A DNA stretch of 8,627 nucleotides from Bdellovibrionales bacterium (GTDB lineage Bacteria; Bdellovibrionota; Bdellovibrionia; Bdellovibrionales; UBA1609). Below the pieces are notes generated by a model. That model made no database searches, had not been told where the DNA came from, and was given only the letters and a program-made list of their open reading frames with translations. The stretch spans positions 1 through 8,627 of the forward strand of contig JAGRAK010000073.1 of NCBI GenBank assembly GCA_020434645.1, in the 5' to 3' direction. A program made the position numbers and the translations under genes. Shown here piece by piece: positions 5,725 through 8,627 of this stretch; positions within the stretch are counted from its first letter, which is position 1, and every line of letters begins with the position of its first letter.

Positions 5725-7512
5725 ATGAAGTTTTATCGAATAATGCCAGTTTGCCTACTTATGTTTGGCCTATTTCTTGGTCACACAGGCCATGTGCTTG
5801 CTCAAGATGAAGAATTTATCGATCTTGATGCCGAAATCGATACATTTGAAGATGTGGATTTTAGTGATACTTCTGGTGAGGAAGAAAATTTCAATGAAGA
5901 TTTTACTGAAGAGTTCGGCGAAGAAGACGTCGCGAGCGATCAAATAGTCGATGAACAAAAAGATTTAGACGAAGAGATGAAAACGGCTGAACCTGAGCCA
6001 GAAGAGCCTCAGCCATTTGATGATTTGCAACCACTGAATGAGCCTGAGGGAGTGGTAACAGATGCTCCCGCTGAAGATTTTCAAATTCCGCAAATTGAAG
6101 AGCCCAGCTTTGTATCTGGCAACCAGTTTCAACCACCAAACGATGAGCCCGATCTGAATTACGAGGCTCGGCTTCATGATATTTTCTTAAATTTCAATAG
6201 CTCTAAAACTCCAGATGCTGAGTGGGATACATTAGTTGGCTCTCGTCACTCCGAGCGTTATCAGATTCAGCGTGGCGATTCTTTATGGGATATAAGTAAA
6301 ACATTATTCGGAGATGGAAATTATTGGCCAAAAGTTTGGTCTTTAAATTCAAATATTAAAAATCCACACTTAATTTCTCCGAACAATTCGATTCGATTTT
6401 TATTAGGTGACGAGTCTGAGCCGCCAGCATTTACTGTTACTGAAAATGCAGCGGAGGGGGGAGTGCCCGTGCCAAATGATCAGGCGGTAGGCGATCAAGC
6501 TATAACTCCGCCCCCAGCCGCACCTGTAGAAGACCCAGAGCCCGAGATACCACCACCTTTAAGGGTGAGCCGACCTGTAGTAAAAAAATTGCCTCCGAGT
6601 TTGCCTGAGTGGCAAGACGTCGCTGGTCAGGGAAACTATGATAAGTTTGGAATTTCTTATTCAAGACGAAAAATTGCAGATGTTGAAGACTCCATACCAC
6701 TGCAAAGTTATATTTCTGAAAGCGCGCCAGATCCTCTCGGCGTAGTTAAAGAAATAGAAATTGGTAACAATATCGCGTCGGCCTATCAGTATATCTATGT
6801 CTCCATGAAAAAAGGGGAAGGCAATATCGGGGACACCTACTTGGCGGTGGCGAGCCGAGGGCCGATTGAAAGCGTGAATAAGACTATTAAGGGGTTTTTA
6901 GGCTATACAATTGATATTCAGGGTGAAGTTCAACTTGTTGAGAGAGTTGAGTCTGATAGTGATTCAAATAGCGGAGATATGTACAGAGCATTAGTTTTAA
7001 AAATTGTGAATCCGGTTGGAGTCGGTTCAGTGCTAGTTCCGGGTAAAATTGAAAATATTCAATTAACAGAACAAGGTCCTCGTAGTCAGGTAGTCGCGCA
7101 AGTCATTGGTGGATCATATTTTAACCGTCGGCAGATTTATTCTGCAGAATCAATCGCCTACATCAATAGAGGCGAAAATGATGGTTTAGAGGTGGGTCAA
7201 ATTCTACCAGTTCGTGCTAATCGCAGAGTGCGAAATGAAGACTCGAAAGTGCTATCAAATATTCGACCTATTGGTTGGCTACGCGTGGTGAGAACAACCC
7301 CCAATTTTGCAACTACTGTCGTGGTGCAGGCGTGGTCTGATATTATTTCAGGTGATATAACTGGCTCAGGCGAAATATTGCCGCAGATGGGTCTTCAATC
7401 TGCCGAGTCGAGTGTTTCGACCGCTCAGGGTGGAAGCTTAGAAGAAGAACTAGATGATAACGATGTCGACATGTCAGGTGCTGATGAGTTCGACGAAGAT
7501 TTAGATTTTTAA
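5725..7512 (+). CDS. Exported LysM-domain protein with acidic ends
   Basis: The 595-residue product has a clear signal peptide with a likely cut after VLA (24-26), so it should be periplasmic or surface-exposed. The mature N-terminus is extremely acidic: residues 27-78 contain 24 D/E and no K/R, followed by a proline- and acid-rich stretch to about 150. A single LysM domain (about 179-227; YQIQRGDSLWDISKTLFGDG, then YWPKVWSLN and a closing ISPNNSIRF) should bind peptidoglycan glycan strands. A proline-rich linker (about 260-295) leads to a C-terminal region (about 330-555) of probable beta structure with motifs such as YINRGENDGLEVGQILPV and GWLRVVR, as seen in proteins of similar build and loosely like the C-terminal part of FlgT. 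The last 72 residues have no K/R and end in DEFDEDLDF. I see no catalytic domain, so a structural or adaptor role is likelier than a hydrolase. It follows the TPR lipoprotein by 37 bp and precedes dprA by about 115 bp. Confidence 0.85.
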   Translation: MKFYRIMPVCLLMFGLFLGHTGHVLAQDEEFIDLDAEIDTFEDVDFSDTSGEEENFNEDFTEEFGEEDVASDQIVDEQKDLDEEMKTAEPEPEEPQPFDDLQPLNEPEGVVTDAPAEDFQIPQIEEPSFVSGNQFQPPNDEPDLNYEARLHDIFLNFNSSKTPDAEWDTLVGSRHSERYQIQRGDSLWDISKTLFGDGNYWPKVWSLNSNIKNPHLISPNNSIRFLLGDESEPPAFTVTENAAEGGVPVPNDQAVGDQAITPPPAAPVEDPEPEIPPPLRVSRPVVKKLPPSLPEWQDVAGQGNYDKFGISYSRRKIADVEDSIPLQSYISESAPDPLGVVKEIEIGNNIASAYQYIYVSMKKGEGNIGDTYLAVASRGPIESVNKTIKGFLGYTIDIQGEVQLVERVESDSDSNSGDMYRALVLKIVNPVGVGSVLVPGKIENIQLTEQGPRSQVVAQVIGGSYFNRRQIYSAESIAYINRGENDGLEVGQILPVRANRRVRNEDSKVLSNIRPIGWLRVVRTTPNFATTVVVQAWSDIISGDITGSGEILPQMGLQSAESSVSTAQGGSLEEELDDNDVDMSGADEFDEDLDF

Positions 7513-7549
7513 AAATCCGAATAGCATCCCCTTTTGATTTGTAGGGTGT

Positions 7550-7568
7550 CCGAAGTTTCGGTTATTTT
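7550..7568 (+). terminator. Possible weak intrinsic terminator after the LysM gene
   Basis: CCGA (7550-7553) can pair with TCGG (7558-7561) around a short loop, followed by the T-rich TTATTTT. The stem is only 4-5 bp, so termination would be weak or partial and some reading into dprA is plausible. It overlaps the region just before a TATAAT hexamer. Confidence 0.3.
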
Positions 7569-7573
7569 ATAAT
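7568..7573 (+). promoter_or_regulatory. Possible -10 element for dprA
   Basis: TATAAT is a perfect -10 hexamer in the gap between the LysM gene and dprA and would start transcription near 7580, before all candidate dprA start codons. No -35 match lies at 16-18 bp upstream (7545-7550 reads GGTGTC), so activity would depend on an activator or another sigma context. Confidence 0.35.
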
Positions 7574-7628
7574 AAGATCGTGTGTATGGGTTTATGCATT
7601 GGCATTCATATTGCTTTTGCCCATGCTT

Positions 7629-8366
7629 ATGTTTGAGTCAAAAAGAATATTAATATCTGAGAATGAAAAAAAATGGTGTTTGAATAGTGATGTGAAATTA
7701 ACCTATCCCGGTGATTCGCTCTATCCCCAATCTTTTTACAATCTTGAACTCCAACCGAGTTACTTGTTTTACATGGGCGAGCCGATTTGGCAGACGCATA
7801 AATTATTGTCTGTAGTGGGCAGCCGAACTCCTCAGCTGGCAAGCTTGAATTGGTTAGACCAAACTTTAGGGGACTTACTTACAAATAAGGAATTTGCAAT
7901 TGTAAGTGGTGGGGCAAGAGGTATCGATCAAAAAGCTCATCAAATGGCAGTTCGTATGGGGCGACCGACTCTTGTTTTTTTACCTTCTGGTCTTATGTGT
8001 ATGTACCCGAAAAATTTGGTTGAGTGGGTGCGGCCAATACTTCAAGCCGGAGGCTGTATAATGAGTCAGTTCACGCCAAATGCTGAGATGAGAAAGGGCT
8101 ATTTTAGAAAGCGAAACGAGTTGATTGCAGCCGTTTCACCAATGACTCTAGTTGTTGAGTGCAAGAGGCGAAGTGGAACACTGCTAACGGCGGGATTTGC
8201 TCTTACAATGGGAAAAACAGTGGGGGTTATGCCGACTTTTCCAGGAGAAGCCGGAATGGGGGGACTAGACATACTTCAAGAGAGTCCTGCTCTTGTTATA
8301 AGAGATTCGATGGATATCCAATCAGCTTTCAACGACATTTCGAAATTGATATCCGGCAAAAGCTAA
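7629..8366 (+). CDS. dprA: DNA-processing protein DprA, Rossmann-fold core only
   Basis: DprA (Smf) binds single-stranded DNA entering during natural transformation, protects it and loads RecA. The product shows the core in order: YPGDSLYP, SVVGSR, SGGARGIDQKAH, FLPSGLMCMYPKN, the RKRNELIAAVSPMTLVVE block, RSGTLLTAGFALTMGK, and the closing DILQESPALVI. The second G of SGGARGID replaces the more common L or T. Length is about 245 residues, against 300-380 for DprA with an N-terminal SAM-like and a C-terminal winged-helix domain; both are absent here, leaving the Rossmann core. The start is uncertain: TTG at 7599, ATG at 7623 and ATG at 7629 are all in frame and none has a good ribosome binding site. 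I chose 7629 because the preceding residues (FILLLPML) are hydrophobic and unlike a cytoplasmic DprA. The last 45 bases overlap the convergent permease gene. With the split comEC nearby it points to a transformation pathway. Confidence 0.9.
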   Translation: MFESKRILISENEKKWCLNSDVKLTYPGDSLYPQSFYNLELQPSYLFYMGEPIWQTHKLLSVVGSRTPQLASLNWLDQTLGDLLTNKEFAIVSGGARGIDQKAHQMAVRMGRPTLVFLPSGLMCMYPKNLVEWVRPILQAGGCIMSQFTPNAEMRKGYFRKRNELIAAVSPMTLVVECKRRSGTLLTAGFALTMGKTVGVMPTFPGEAGMGGLDILQESPALVIRDSMDIQSAFNDISKLISGKS

Positions 8367-8627
8367 GAATGCAAAGTTAGCTACCCATGCGGCAATTGAA
8401 GGGGGGAGATGTCCCGCGCGAGCGAGAGATTCAAATCCAACATAAAGTGCCCAATAGACAACAATCGCGCTGATGCAAATTACGAGGCTTCCGCTGCGAG
8501 CGGTTCTTTTGTTGGTGACTGCGCCAAGGCTGACTCCGAGAAAAGCAAATATTAAGCAAGTGGCCGAAAGAGACCATCTTCGCTGCCACTCGAGAATCAG
8601 ATTTATCTTAAGTTTCTCGTTAATGTT
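8322..8627 (-). CDS. LptF/LptG-family LPS export permease, C-terminal part (runs off the right edge)
   Basis: Read from 8627 down to a TGA at 8324-8322, the minus strand gives 101 residues matching the C-terminal membrane domain of YjgP/YjgQ (LptF/LptG) permeases. It starts in EWQRRWSLSATCLIFAFLGV, matching the family's E(Y/W)xRR followed by the first helix and the short GVxLG turn. A second helix follows (SGSLVICISAIVVYWALYVG), then HLPPSIAAWVANFAFLAFAG, matching the conserved G-x-LPPxxAAWxxN helix. LptF and LptG pair in the inner membrane and, with the ATPase LptB, pull LPS out of the membrane towards LptC and LptA. This fragment does not tell F from G. The beginning of the gene lies beyond the window, so there is no start codon here. 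Its last 14 codons plus stop overlap the 3' end of dprA on the other strand. Confidence 0.88.
   Translation of the reverse strand, partial: NINEKLKINLILEWQRRWSLSATCLIFAFLGVSLGAVTNKRTARSGSLVICISAIVVYWALYVGFESLARAGHLPPSIAAWVANFAFLAFAGYQFRNVVES

Noticed and set aside
5903..6177. Minus-strand frames inside the LysM gene
   Set aside because: They are the complement of its acidic, proline-rich coding sequence, lack initiation signals and resemble no protein family.
8159..8380. 73-codon plus-strand frame in the dprA 3' region
   Set aside because: It is a shadow of dprA in another frame; dprA's own frame carries the family motifs.

Overview
The window looks like ordinary, mostly vertically inherited chromosome from a Gram-negative bacterium of middling to low GC content. 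It encodes lipid A synthesis (LpxC), an LptF/LptG-type LPS export permease, an outer-membrane lipoprotein and a LysM cell-wall protein, so the cell has an LPS outer membrane over peptidoglycan. The order TPR lipoprotein, LysM protein, DprA and the style of the proteins suggest a deltaproteobacterium-like lineage, with Bdellovibrionota as my best guess. That placement is inference; no rRNA or other marker is present.

Layout. Positions 1-184 (minus strand) hold the cut-off remnant of an NAD-dependent epimerase with no usable start. Positions 323-637 (plus) encode a 104-residue protein I do not recognise. A gene-poor stretch (638-1009) carries a 20-bp perfect inverted repeat. Then come lpxC (1010-1912, plus) and ald, alanine dehydrogenase (1992-3098, plus). 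Converging on ald is a two-gene minus-strand unit (3125-4746) that together makes a split ComEC: a membrane channel protein, then a separately exported metallo-beta-lactamase-fold protein, joined by a TAATG stop/start overlap. A 323-bp intergenic region (4747-5069) with an AT-rich tract and one exact DnaA-box match separates this divergently from a plus-strand run: a TPR lipoprotein (5070-5687), a LysM protein (5725-7512) and dprA (about 7629-8366). The window ends in the C-terminal part of an LptF/LptG-family permease on the minus strand, whose last codons overlap the end of dprA.

How the genes work together. Two themes recur: envelope building (LpxC, LptF/G-type permease, lipoprotein, LysM protein) and natural transformation (ComEC channel, ComEC-type MBL protein, DprA). 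The lipoprotein and LysM genes are 37 bp apart and probably co-transcribed; their strongly opposite charge suggests, but does not prove, that the products meet in the periplasm. DprA and split ComEC lie about 3 kb apart on opposite strands, so the cell probably has, or had, a DNA uptake pathway. The most unusual points are the split ComEC with an exported MBL half and no visible OB domain, the charge complementarity of the lipoprotein/LysM pair, the minimal DprA with an unclear start, and the decayed epimerase plus long palindrome at the left end. I see no phage, transposase, CRISPR array, tRNA or rRNA.
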